A stretch of 64,000 nt of DNA. Origin: Variovorax sp. Its GTDB lineage: Bacteria; Pseudomonadota; Gammaproteobacteria; Burkholderiales; Burkholderiaceae_C. Position numbers and translations under genes: made by a program. How positions within the stretch are numbered: the first letter of the stretch is position 1; the number at the start of each line of letters is the position of its first letter. Positions 41,819 through 49,742 of the stretch are shown here, piece after piece. The notes below the pieces were generated by a model. That model saw only the letters and a list, made by a program, of their open reading frames with translations. It was not told the DNA's origin and did no database searches. The stretch covers positions 1-64,000 of the forward strand of contig JAGIBP010000012.1 of the NCBI GenBank assembly GCA_017744285.1, written 5' to 3'.

Positions 41819-42817
41819 ATGACCCAGCAACTGATCGAGATCGCCAAGGTCCTGCACACGCCCCTTCGCCTTAACAGCAAGGCCGGCGAGAAGATCCTCA
41901 TCATGACCGACACCCAGATGGACCCCCTGCTGTGGCAGGGCCTGACCATCGCCGCCAACTCGCTCGGCATGCATCCGGTGGTGACGATCATGCCGGCGCG
42001 CGATCGCCATGCGGCCGATCCGGACCCGGCCATCATCGCCGCCTCGCTCGACCCGTCGATCGACCTGGTGATCTACCTCACCAGCACCGCGATGGCCCAT
42101 GCCCCCTTCAACGAGGCCATGGTCGAGGCCGGCAAGAAGTTCCTGCTGATGGAGGAACTCACCCCCGCGATGCTCGCCCCCAATGGCCCCGCCTGGGCCG
42201 ACTATGGCGCCATCAACAAGCTGGGCCAGAAGATCGCCAAGGTCTTCACCGAAGGCGACAGCTGCACCGTGAAGTGCCCCAACGGCACCCACCTCACGGT
42301 CAGCATCAAGGGCCGGCCCGGCCGTTCCATCGCCGGCATTCCGCTGGCCCTGCATCCCGGCAAGGGGGGCGGCGCCGCGTTCCCGGACGGCGAGGCGCAT
42401 GTGTGCCCGGTCGAGGAAACCGGCGAGGGCATCGTCGTCTTCGACCTCACGGCGCACTCGGTCGGCGCGCTGAAGGAGCCGATCATCCTGACGGTCGAGA
42501 AGGGGTACGTGCGCAAGATCGAGGGCGGCCACCAGGCCAAGATCTGGTCGGACATCCTCAAGCGCATGGACGATCCGCTGAGCTACAACTGCCCGGCGGA
42601 AGTCTCCATCGGCCTCAACCCGAAGGTCGTTCCCACCGGCTCGATGCGCACCGACAAGAAGATGTACGGCACCTCGCACATCGGGGTGGGCGACACGGTC
42701 GTGCTGGGCGGAAACTGCCACGCCAAGCTGCGCCTCGAAGGCGTGATCCGGCACCCCGAGATCTCGGTGGACGGCCAGGTGCTCACGCGGGGCGGCCGCA
42801 TCCTGTTGGACGAGTGA
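41819..42817 (+). CDS. NicX/M29 peptidase superfamily protein with altered metal site
   Basis: A 332-residue protein related to the M29-type aminopeptidase/NicX family. NicX is the iron dioxygenase that opens 2,5-dihydroxypyridine in nicotinate breakdown. It has FTEGDSCTVKCPNGTHLTVS (about 143-162), the GGHQAK region, MYGTSHIGVGD (His287) and GNCHAKLRLEGV (His301). Comparing with NicX as I remember it, His265 and His318 correspond to His287 and His301. NicX Asp320, two residues after the second His, would be Lys303 here, so the known iron site is not complete. A GGAG precedes the ATG. It follows the SDR gene by 37 bases and is in the same operon. Confidence 0.68.
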   Translation: MTQQLIEIAKVLHTPLRLNSKAGEKILIMTDTQMDPLLWQGLTIAANSLGMHPVVTIMPARDRHAADPDPAIIAASLDPSIDLVIYLTSTAMAHAPFNEAMVEAGKKFLLMEELTPAMLAPNGPAWADYGAINKLGQKIAKVFTEGDSCTVKCPNGTHLTVSIKGRPGRSIAGIPLALHPGKGGGAAFPDGEAHVCPVEETGEGIVVFDLTAHSVGALKEPIILTVEKGYVRKIEGGHQAKIWSDILKRMDDPLSYNCPAEVSIGLNPKVVPTGSMRTDKKMYGTSHIGVGDTVVLGGNCHAKLRLEGVIRHPEISVDGQVLTRGGRILLDE

Positions 42818-42864
42818 TCGCGCCAGCGCGCGAATCGGCAGATCGAATCACCACGGAGGCCATC

Positions 42865-43875
42865 ATGGACAACGCTCCTGGACTCGCGCCGTACCGCGCG
42901 ATCGGTCGGCGCGGACTCTTCGCCGTCCTGCTCGGGCTCGCCGGCGCATTGGCCGGCAGCCTGGCCCACGCCGAATTTCCGGATGGCAAGCCCATTCGGA
43001 TCGTGGTCGGCTTCGGCCCCGGAACCGGCAGCGACTTGCAGGCACGCGCGGTGGCCGATGCGATGTCGCGCGAACTCGCCGCGCCGGTGATCGTCGACAA
43101 CCGTCCCGGCGCCGCCGGCATGATCGGAGCCATGGCGGTGACAACGGCCGCGCCCGACGGCTACACCTTGGCCTTCGGGACGACCACCTCCATGGTGACG
43201 CTGCCCCTGCTCAGCCGCAACGCGAAGTACGACGCGCTGCGCGACTTCACGCCCATCGCGACGCTGGGCAAGGCGCCCTTCCTGGTCATGGTGGCGAACA
43301 AGCCCGACGGGCCCGCCACCCTGCGTGACCTCCTGGCCCGCACCAAGGCGCGGTCACTCAGCTTCGGCTCCATCGGCAACGGCAGCTTCGGTCATCTCGC
43401 GACGGCGCGACTGCTGCAGGCGACCGGCAGCACCGCGATCCACGTGCCCTACAAATCGAGCCCGCAAGAGCTGCAGGATCTCGCCGCTGGCAGTCTGGAC
43501 TTCGCGATCGACAGCACGACCGCCGGGCTCCCCCTGGTACGCAACGGATTGCTGCGCGCGCTGGCCGTGACATCGGCGAGCCGGCTCGCCTCGATGCCCG
43601 ATGTGCCGACCGTTGCCGAAACCATCGGCCAGGACTTCGAGCACACGGTCTGGACCGGCCTGCTCGCACCGGCCCACACGCCCGATGCCGTGGTCGCCAA
43701 GCTCTCGAAGGCCGTCGCCGCAGCGCTGAAGAGCAGCGACCTGCAGGCCCGCACGGCCTCCATGGAACTGCAGCCGTTCGCGCTCGACGCGGCAGGCTTC
43801 GAGGCCTACCTGCGAACCGAGGTCCCCGCCTGGCGGGCCTTCCTCTTGCGCGCCGACATCCGCATCGACGAGTGA
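42865..43875 (+). CDS. Bug/TctC-type periplasmic binding protein 4
   Basis: A 336-residue protein with an N-terminal hydrophobic signal (RRGLFAVLLGLAGALAGSLA, cleavage at AHAE about residue 36) and a TctC domain: FPDGKPIRIVVGFGPGTGSD, VIVDNRPGAAGMIGAMAVT, DGYTLAFGTTTSM, VPYKSSPQELQDLAAGSLD. ATG 42865 follows GGAGG. It sits between the NicX-like gene and binding protein 5, 17 bases before the latter, so it is part of the operon. The N-terminal cytoplasmic part before the signal is longer than usual. Confidence 0.88.
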   Translation: MDNAPGLAPYRAIGRRGLFAVLLGLAGALAGSLAHAEFPDGKPIRIVVGFGPGTGSDLQARAVADAMSRELAAPVIVDNRPGAAGMIGAMAVTTAAPDGYTLAFGTTTSMVTLPLLSRNAKYDALRDFTPIATLGKAPFLVMVANKPDGPATLRDLLARTKARSLSFGSIGNGSFGHLATARLLQATGSTAIHVPYKSSPQELQDLAAGSLDFAIDSTTAGLPLVRNGLLRALAVTSASRLASMPDVPTVAETIGQDFEHTVWTGLLAPAHTPDAVVAKLSKAVAAALKSSDLQARTASMELQPFALDAAGFEAYLRTEVPAWRAFLLRADIRIDE

Positions 43876-43892
43876 GTTCACCGGAGACCACC

Positions 43893-44870
43893 ATGAAAAG
43901 ATTCCTTCATGCCGCACTGCCCGGCCTCCTGGCCATTGGCCTGCTCGCCGCGGACGCTGCGTTCGCGCAGTCGTATCCGAGCCGGCCCGTCCGCTGGATC
44001 GTTCCGTACGCCGCGGGCGGCGGCGCCGATGCATTGGCGCGCGTGATCATGCCGGCACTCTCGCGCGAGCTGGGCCAGCCCGTGGTCATCGAGAACAAGC
44101 CCGGGGCCGCATCGGCCATCGCCGCCGTCGAAGTGGCCCACGCGGCGCCCGACGGCTACACCATCTTCTCGGCCGACAACGGTACGCTGATCTACAACCC
44201 GGCCCTCTACAAGAAGCTGCCTTACGACCCCGCGAAGGACTTCGCGCCGGTGTCGCTGCTGGGCCGTCTGCCGACGATCCTGGTGGCCGGCCCCGCATCG
44301 AGCGCGAAAGACGTGAAGGACGTCGTGCAGCTCGCCAAGGCGGAACCCGGCAAGCACAGCTTCGCCTCCGCCGGCACCGGAAGTCCGCACGCGATGGCGA
44401 TGGAACTGTTCCGCACGCAGGCCGGCATCGACATGATCCACGTCCCCTATCGCGGCGGCGCGCTCAGCCTGCAGGACGTGGCGGCCGGCCAGGTCCCGAT
44501 CACCATGACCGACTTCGCCGGCGGCGGCGGAATGATCAAGAGCGGCAAGGTCCGCGCGCTGGCCGTCGCCAACGCCACGCGCCTGCCGCAACTGCCCGAC
44601 GTGCCGACCTTCGCCGAGCTGGGCTACAAGGACGTGCTGGCCGAGGCCTTCGGCGGGCTGGTCGTTCCCGCGCGCACGCCGCCCGCGGTCATCGCACGCC
44701 TTCAGGACGCGGCACAGAAGGCCGTCGCCGATCCCGAGGTGCACAAGAAGCTGATCGATATCGGCTATGAACCGGTCGGTGGCACGGCACAGCAGTTCCA
44801 GGCCATGCTGCAGAAGGACATCCCGCGCTGGCACAAGCTCATCCGGGACCTCAACATCTCCCTGGACTGA
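43893..44870 (+). CDS. Bug/TctC-type periplasmic binding protein 5
   Basis: A 325-residue protein: signal peptide (FLHAALPGLLAIGLLAADAA, cleavage before QSYPS about residue 25) and TctC domain with YPSRPVRWIVPYAAGGGADAL, VVIENKPGAASAIAAVEVA, DGYTIFSADNGTLIY, IHVPYRGGALSLQDVAAGQV, AEAFGGLVVPARTPP. The ATG at 43893 has GGAGACCACC upstream. It is followed 4 bases after its stop by dehydrogenase-like gene 2, with which it is surely cotranscribed. It is one of six such binding proteins here with no membrane partner. Confidence 0.88.
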   Translation: MKRFLHAALPGLLAIGLLAADAAFAQSYPSRPVRWIVPYAAGGGADALARVIMPALSRELGQPVVIENKPGAASAIAAVEVAHAAPDGYTIFSADNGTLIYNPALYKKLPYDPAKDFAPVSLLGRLPTILVAGPASSAKDVKDVVQLAKAEPGKHSFASAGTGSPHAMAMELFRTQAGIDMIHVPYRGGALSLQDVAAGQVPITMTDFAGGGGMIKSGKVRALAVANATRLPQLPDVPTFAELGYKDVLAEAFGGLVVPARTPPAVIARLQDAAQKAVADPEVHKKLIDIGYEPVGGTAQQFQAMLQKDIPRWHKLIRDLNISLD

Positions 44871-44874
44871 ACGC

Positions 44875-45774
44875 ATGGCATCCCGCACACCCCTCGGTTT
44901 CGTCGGCCTGGGCAGCATGGGCGGCGCCATGGCCCGCCGGCTCGCCGAAGCGGGCCATCCTCTGAGCGTCTTCGACACCAGCGACGAGGCATTGCGGCAG
45001 GCCGCTGCGCACGGCGCACACGCCGCCGCGTCGGCTCGCGAGGTCGGCGATCGCGCGGAGGTCGTGTTCTGCTGCCTGCCCTCCCCCGAGGTCAGCGAAG
45101 GGGTCGCAGCCGAGTTGAAGGGCAGCGACGCTTGCGAGGTGCTGGTGGAGATGTCTACCGTCGGGCGCGCCGCCATGCAACGCATCGCGCTGGCGGCCGG
45201 TCCCGGCATCGCATTGCTCGACTGCCCGATTAGCGGCGGCCGCCCGCGTGCCATGGACGGCACGCTGTCGGCCATCGTCGCCGGGCCGACCGCTCTGGTG
45301 GAGCGCGTTCGGCCCTTCCTCGACGCGTTGGCGAGCAAGGTGTTCGTCGTCGGTCCGCAATCCGGGCAGGCGCAGGTCTGCAAGATCGCCAACAACGCCA
45401 TCTCCATCAGCGGCATGGTCGTCGCTTGCGAAGCGGTGGTCATGGGCGCCAAGGCCGGCCTCGATCCAGCCGTGATGATCGATGTGATCAATGCCAGCAC
45501 CGGGCGCAACTCGGCCACGGTCGACAAGTTCCCGCGCGCCATCCTGCCGCGCAGCTTCGACTACGGCGGGCCCATCGCCATCGGTTCCAAGGATCTGGGC
45601 CTCTACATCGAGGAGGCGCGCGCGCAGCAGGTGTCGGCGCTGGCCGTGAGCAATGCCGCGCAACTCTGGTCGATGGCGGTGGACCGCTTCGGCGACAAGG
45701 CCGACATGACGATGTTCTTCCGCCTGCTCGAAGAGTGGGCGGGACTTGGCGAGGACGGCCGGCCATGCCCATGA
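44875..45774 (+). CDS. 3-hydroxyisobutyrate dehydrogenase-like enzyme 2
   Basis: A 299-residue beta-hydroxyacid dehydrogenase: GFVGLGSMGGAMARRLAEAG (about 8-27), LLDCPISGGRPRAMDGTLSA (about 115-134) and the catalytic-lysine segment QVCKIANNAISISGMVVACE (about 169-188). It shares INASTGRNSATVDKFPRAIL and SFDYGGP with enzyme 1, so the two are paralogues within the island. The cofactor loop Asp (VFDTSDEA) favours NAD. It starts 4 bases after binding protein 5 and overlaps the alpha/beta-hydrolase-fold gene. Confidence 0.85.
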   Translation: MASRTPLGFVGLGSMGGAMARRLAEAGHPLSVFDTSDEALRQAAAHGAHAAASAREVGDRAEVVFCCLPSPEVSEGVAAELKGSDACEVLVEMSTVGRAAMQRIALAAGPGIALLDCPISGGRPRAMDGTLSAIVAGPTALVERVRPFLDALASKVFVVGPQSGQAQVCKIANNAISISGMVVACEAVVMGAKAGLDPAVMIDVINASTGRNSATVDKFPRAILPRSFDYGGPIAIGSKDLGLYIEEARAQQVSALAVSNAAQLWSMAVDRFGDKADMTMFFRLLEEWAGLGEDGRPCP

Positions 45775-46598
45775 CGCGCACCGCGCCGGACCTGGAGACG
45801 TTCTGGCGCATCGACGACTTCACCGATCCGTGGCGCGATGCGCCCTGGATCGTCCTGATGCACGGCGTGGCCGAATCCAGCGACGCCTGGTATGGCTGGA
45901 TTCCCCATCTCGCCAGGCGCTACCGCGTGCTGCGCTTCGACGTGCGCGGCTACGGAAAGTCGACCGCGATGCCGCGCGACCATGCATGGTCGCTGGAACA
46001 GATCGGCGACGATCTGCTCACGCTCGTGGCGCGGCTGGAGATCGGCACGTTCCATCTCGTGGCCGCCAAGGTCGGCGGCACGATGGCGCTGCACTTCGCG
46101 AGCCGCAGGCCGGCGCAGCTCAAGTCGCTCGCCGTCCTGGGCACGCCCGTGGTCACGGCCAGCGCGGTCGACTCCGGCTACTCTTCGCGCGAGATCGACG
46201 AGCAGGGCGTGGGTCACTGGGCCCGCCGCACGATGCGCAACCGGCTCGGCACGTCGATGCCGGCCGAGGCGCAGGAATGGTGGGCGCGCATGATGGAGGC
46301 CACGCCTGCGTCCACGCAGGCCGGCTTCATGGACTTCCTGCCCACCATCGACGTCCGGCCCGTGCTGCCGCACATCGCCTGTCCCACGCTCGTGGTGACC
46401 ACGGGGGACCCGGCGAATCCGGCTCAGAACATCACCGGCCTCGAAGTCACCCGGGCCTGGCAACGTACCATCCCCGGGTCGGAACTGCTGGTGATCCCGG
46501 ACGACTCGTTTCACGTCGCGGCGACGCTGCCGGACACCGCGGCACTGGCGACGCTCGCGTTCATCGACCGTCACGAGTCCCGGGCCAGCCATGGCTGA
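45765..46598 (+). CDS. Alpha/beta-hydrolase-fold protein with Lys in place of the nucleophile
   Basis: A 277-residue protein (MPMTRTAP...; an ATG at 45771 overlapping the previous stop is equally likely). It has the fold: WIVLMHGVAESSDAWYGW (oxyanion side), VLRFDVRGYGKS (about 62-73), an Asp candidate in TTGDPANPA and the His in DDSFHVAATLP. The nucleophile elbow, normally G-H-S-M-G-G, reads HLVAAKVGGTMAL, so the position of the Ser is Lys. It may therefore not hydrolyse by the classic route, or may act as a lyase, deformylase-like or structural partner. Its neighbours are a dehydrogenase-like gene and PrpD 2, and it overlaps the latter by 8 bases. Confidence 0.72.
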   Translation: MPMTRTAPDLETFWRIDDFTDPWRDAPWIVLMHGVAESSDAWYGWIPHLARRYRVLRFDVRGYGKSTAMPRDHAWSLEQIGDDLLTLVARLEIGTFHLVAAKVGGTMALHFASRRPAQLKSLAVLGTPVVTASAVDSGYSSREIDEQGVGHWARRTMRNRLGTSMPAEAQEWWARMMEATPASTQAGFMDFLPTIDVRPVLPHIACPTLVVTTGDPANPAQNITGLEVTRAWQRTIPGSELLVIPDDSFHVAATLPDTAALATLAFIDRHESRASHG

Positions 46599-47961
46599 CA
46601 GCGGCGTCACTGCACGGCTGGCCGGCTACGCGCTGTCGGACGGCGCGCGCCTGCCGGCGCCGATCCTCGCGCAGGCCGCGCGTGCGTTCGTCAACCATGT
46701 CGGGTGCACCGTGGGCGCTGCCCGCGAGCCCGCGTGCGTGCTTGCACTGGCGCAGGCCGACCTCTTCTCGGGAGCGCGCTGCGCCACCGCGTTCGGCCAG
46801 CAGGTGCGGCTCGACGCGCCTCATGCAGCGCTGGTGAACGGCCTTCAATCCAGCATCCAGACTTTCGACGACACGCATCTCGCCAGCGTGGTGCACCCGA
46901 CCGGCCCCATCGCCGCCGCCGCGTTCGCGCTGCTCGAACACGAGCCCGCACGGGCGGTGTCCGGCACCGAATTCCTGGCCACGCTGTGCCTGGGCATCGA
47001 GATCGCCTGCCGCGTCGGCGCCGCGCTGACAGCGCCGGGTTCGGGCCTGCACCTCGGCGTCTTCACGACCGGCCTGGCGGGCGCGATCGGCGCGGCGGCG
47101 GCCTGCGGGCGCCTGCTGCGCCTGGATACGCAGCGCGTGGCCTGGGCGATCGGCATTGCCGCTGTGCAGACGGGCGGACTGCGCGTCTCGCATGCCAGCA
47201 TGTCGGGTGGGCTGCTCGCCGGCCTGGCTGCTCGCACTGGCCTGTCCGCCGCGCTGCTGGCGGCCAGCGGCTTCGATTGCGGCGCCGACCCGCTCGAAGG
47301 TCGCAACGGCCTGCTGGATGTCTTTGCGCCAGGCGCGCGCGCCGCCGACATGGCCGCCGACCTGCACGAGCGCTTCGAGATGGCGGAACTGGCATACAAG
47401 CCCTACCCTTGCGGCATCGTCATCCATCCGGCGATCGATGCCTGCCTGGCGCTGGCACCGCTGCTGCGCGGCGAATCGATCGAGCGCGTCGAGCTGCGCG
47501 TGAACCCGCTTGCATTGCAGCTCACGGGCACGCGGCATCCAAGGCACTCGATGGACTGCAAGGTGAGCCTCTTCCATTGGGCGGCAGGCGCGCTGCTGCG
47601 AGAGCGCGCGGGCCTGGCGGAGCAGACCGAGGATGCGGTGGCCGACCCGGCGATCGCCGCCTTGCGTGATCGCATCCATGCCGAGGCGCAAGCGGACCTG
47701 GCGCGCGACGAGGCCCGCGTGAGCATCCATCTCGCCTCGGGACGTGTGCTCGAGCATCACATCGCGCATGCCCGCGGCAGTCGCAGCCGGCCGATGACGG
47801 ACGAAGAACTCGACGCCAAGTTCGCCCAGCTGGCCGCGCCTGTGCTGGGCGATGCCGCTGCCGCGAACCTGCTCGCGGCCTGCCGCTCGCTGCCCGGCCT
47901 CGGCCCCGAAGGGCTGCTGCGCGTGGCCGAGCTGGCTCGCATCGATGGAAGAACCCCATGA
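46591..47961 (+). CDS. MmgE/PrpD family protein 2
   Basis: A 456-residue MmgE/PrpD protein: FVNHVGCTVGAAREPA, IQTFDDTHLASVVHPTGPIA (about 89-108, with the conserved DDTH-HPT site residues) and YKPYPCGIVIHPAIDACLAL (about 269-288). It differs strongly from PrpD 1 outside these motifs and so may handle another intermediate. It overlaps the hydrolase-fold gene by 8 bases and its stop overlaps the start of binding protein 6 (ATGA). The whole set from 40040 to 49732 looks like one operon. Confidence 0.85.
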   Translation: MADSGVTARLAGYALSDGARLPAPILAQAARAFVNHVGCTVGAAREPACVLALAQADLFSGARCATAFGQQVRLDAPHAALVNGLQSSIQTFDDTHLASVVHPTGPIAAAAFALLEHEPARAVSGTEFLATLCLGIEIACRVGAALTAPGSGLHLGVFTTGLAGAIGAAAACGRLLRLDTQRVAWAIGIAAVQTGGLRVSHASMSGGLLAGLAARTGLSAALLAASGFDCGADPLEGRNGLLDVFAPGARAADMAADLHERFEMAELAYKPYPCGIVIHPAIDACLALAPLLRGESIERVELRVNPLALQLTGTRHPRHSMDCKVSLFHWAAGALLRERAGLAEQTEDAVADPAIAALRDRIHAEAQADLARDEARVSIHLASGRVLEHHIAHARGSRSRPMTDEELDAKFAQLAAPVLGDAAAANLLAACRSLPGLGPEGLLRVAELARIDGRTP

Positions 47962-48947
47962 GCCGCACCTTCCCGCACCCCCTGCGTCGCGCAGTCCTGG
48001 CCGCCATCGTCGGCGCGCCGCTGCTGTCCTCGGTCGCTCCTGTCTTCGCGCAGGCATGGCCCGAGCGCCCCATCCGGTTCGTCGTGCCTTTCGCCGCGGG
48101 CAGCGGCACCGACATCGTGGCGCGGCTGGTCGGCGCCAAGTTGGCGGCCGCGCTGGGGCAGCCGGTGGTGGTGGAGAACAAAGTCGGCGCCAGCGGCGCC
48201 ATCGCCGCCTCGGCCGTCGCGCGTGCCGCGCCGGACGGCTACACGGTCTTCATGGCAACCCAGACCACGCAGGCATCGAACGCGGGCATGTACAAGAGGC
48301 TGCCCTACGAGCCGATCAAGGATTTCGAACCGGTGACGCTGCTGGGCACGATCCCGCTGCTCGTGGTCATCAACCCGTCCATCCCCGCCAACGACATGCA
48401 GCAACTCATCGCGTGGGCACGTTCCCATCCGGGAAAGCTGTCATGCGGCTTCGGCACCGGTGCCGCACAAGTCACCGGCGAACTCTTCAAGACACTGAGC
48501 AAGGCAGACATCCTCCTCGTGCCGTACAAGAGCAATCCGCAGGCACTCATGGCCGTCGTCGCCAACGAAGTCGGGATGATGGTCGTCGATCCGGGACCGT
48601 CGCTGCCGCTCATCGAGGCCGGCAAGGTGCGCGCGTTAGCCGTGACCACGGCGAAGCGCTCGCGCGTCGCGCCCGGGCTTCCGACCCTGGCCGAGGCCGG
48701 AATGCCTGGCTACGAGCTCTCGGCCTGGTACGCCGCGCTGCTGCCGGCCGGCACCCCCGCGCCGATCCGTGATCGGCTCCACGCCGAGCTGGCGAAGATC
48801 GTGGCCATGCCGGATGTGCGGAACACGTTGGGCGCGGCCGGCATCGAGGCCGCGAGCAGTTCGCCGCAGGAGCTTTCGGCCCTCATGTCGACCGAAATGC
48901 AGAAGTGGGCAGTCCTCATCCGCAACGCGGGCATCACGCCCGAATGA
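47958..48947 (+). CDS. Bug/TctC-type periplasmic binding protein 6
   Basis: A 329-residue protein: signal (AVLAAIVGAPLLSSVAPVFA, cleavage before QAWPE about residue 31) and TctC domain with WPERPIRFVVPFAAGSGTDI, VVVENKVGASGAIAASAVA, DGYTVFMATQTTQASN, LLVPYKSNPQALM and the ending LIRNAGITPE. Several stretches resemble binding protein 1 (KLPYDP/RLPYEP, VPYKSNP, GSG-D and the IVPE/ITPE end), suggesting a duplication inside the island. Its ATG overlaps the PrpD 2 stop. The cyclase-family gene follows after 32 bases. Confidence 0.88.
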   Translation: MSRTFPHPLRRAVLAAIVGAPLLSSVAPVFAQAWPERPIRFVVPFAAGSGTDIVARLVGAKLAAALGQPVVVENKVGASGAIAASAVARAAPDGYTVFMATQTTQASNAGMYKRLPYEPIKDFEPVTLLGTIPLLVVINPSIPANDMQQLIAWARSHPGKLSCGFGTGAAQVTGELFKTLSKADILLVPYKSNPQALMAVVANEVGMMVVDPGPSLPLIEAGKVRALAVTTAKRSRVAPGLPTLAEAGMPGYELSAWYAALLPAGTPAPIRDRLHAELAKIVAMPDVRNTLGAAGIEAASSSPQELSALMSTEMQKWAVLIRNAGITPE

Positions 48948-48979
48948 CGACCTGAACAACGAGCAGGAGGCAATACATC

Positions 48980-49732
48980 ATGTGCGACACCCCCGACACC
49001 CATCGGCCCCTGGTACGCGCCTGGCAAGGCTGGCTGGATCTCCCGCCGGCCAGCGGAGAAACCGGCACGGGCCCGTGGACCGACCTGACCCACACGCTGA
49101 CCGAAGATCTTTCGCGATCGCCTGCATTTCCCAAGCCGGTGTTCCGCAAGCTGCTGTCCATGAAGGAAGGCGGCAATGCCAACATCACCGAGATCCAGAT
49201 GGTGGCGCACCACGGCACGCACGTCGACGCGCCGAGTCACTTCATGATCGACGGACCCACCTTCGAACAGATCCCGGTCGAGCGGCTGTATGGTCCTGCC
49301 GTCATCTGGCGCATCGAGAAGGGTCCCTTCGGCGTCATCACGGCCGACGACCTCAAGGCGGCGCGGCCCAAGCTCAAGCGGGGCGACATGGTGCTGCTCG
49401 ACACCGGCTGGGCCCGGCACGTCAACACCGATCGATACGAAGACCATGCATCGCTGAGCATCGATGCCGCCGAGTGGCTGGTGGACCATCAGGTGAAGCT
49501 GCTCGGGGTGGACTTCAGCACGCCCGATCTCACCGCGCACAAGCGTCCGCAAGGCTTCACCTGGCCGGTTCACCAGATCCTGTTGTCGCGCGGCGTGCTC
49601 GTCGCGGAACATCTGGCGAACCTGCGAGCGCTCGCGAACTCCCGGGTCGAGGCGATGTTCCTCGCGATTCCGATCGCTGGGTCGGACGGCGCGCCCGTGC
49701 GGGCCCTTGCACGACCTTTGCCTGTCGCCTGA
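48980..49732 (+). CDS. Cyclase family hydrolase (kynurenine formamidase-like)
   Basis: A 250-residue metal hydrolase of the cyclase family, which includes bacterial kynurenine formamidase and isatin hydrolase. The metal motif MVAHHGTHVDAPSHF (about 74-88) carries the expected H-x-G-T-H-x-D-A-P-x-H. MVLLDTGWARH and LLGVDFSTPDLTAH follow the family. Such enzymes open cyclic amides or formamides, or close them in reverse. A strong AGGAGGCAATACATC ribosome site precedes the ATG. It is the last gene of the operon, 10 bases before the convergent ABC ATPase. Its reaction fits a ring-opening or amide step in the island's pathway. Confidence 0.85.
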   Translation: MCDTPDTHRPLVRAWQGWLDLPPASGETGTGPWTDLTHTLTEDLSRSPAFPKPVFRKLLSMKEGGNANITEIQMVAHHGTHVDAPSHFMIDGPTFEQIPVERLYGPAVIWRIEKGPFGVITADDLKAARPKLKRGDMVLLDTGWARHVNTDRYEDHASLSIDAAEWLVDHQVKLLGVDFSTPDLTAHKRPQGFTWPVHQILLSRGVLVAEHLANLRALANSRVEAMFLAIPIAGSDGAPVRALARPLPVA

Positions 49733-49742
49733 GTCCGATTCG

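Noticed and set aside
34620-49732. Six-binding-protein island as a genomic island with mobile ends
   Set aside because: I saw no integrase, transposase, tRNA-end attachment site or flanking repeats at its borders; base composition looks like the rest.
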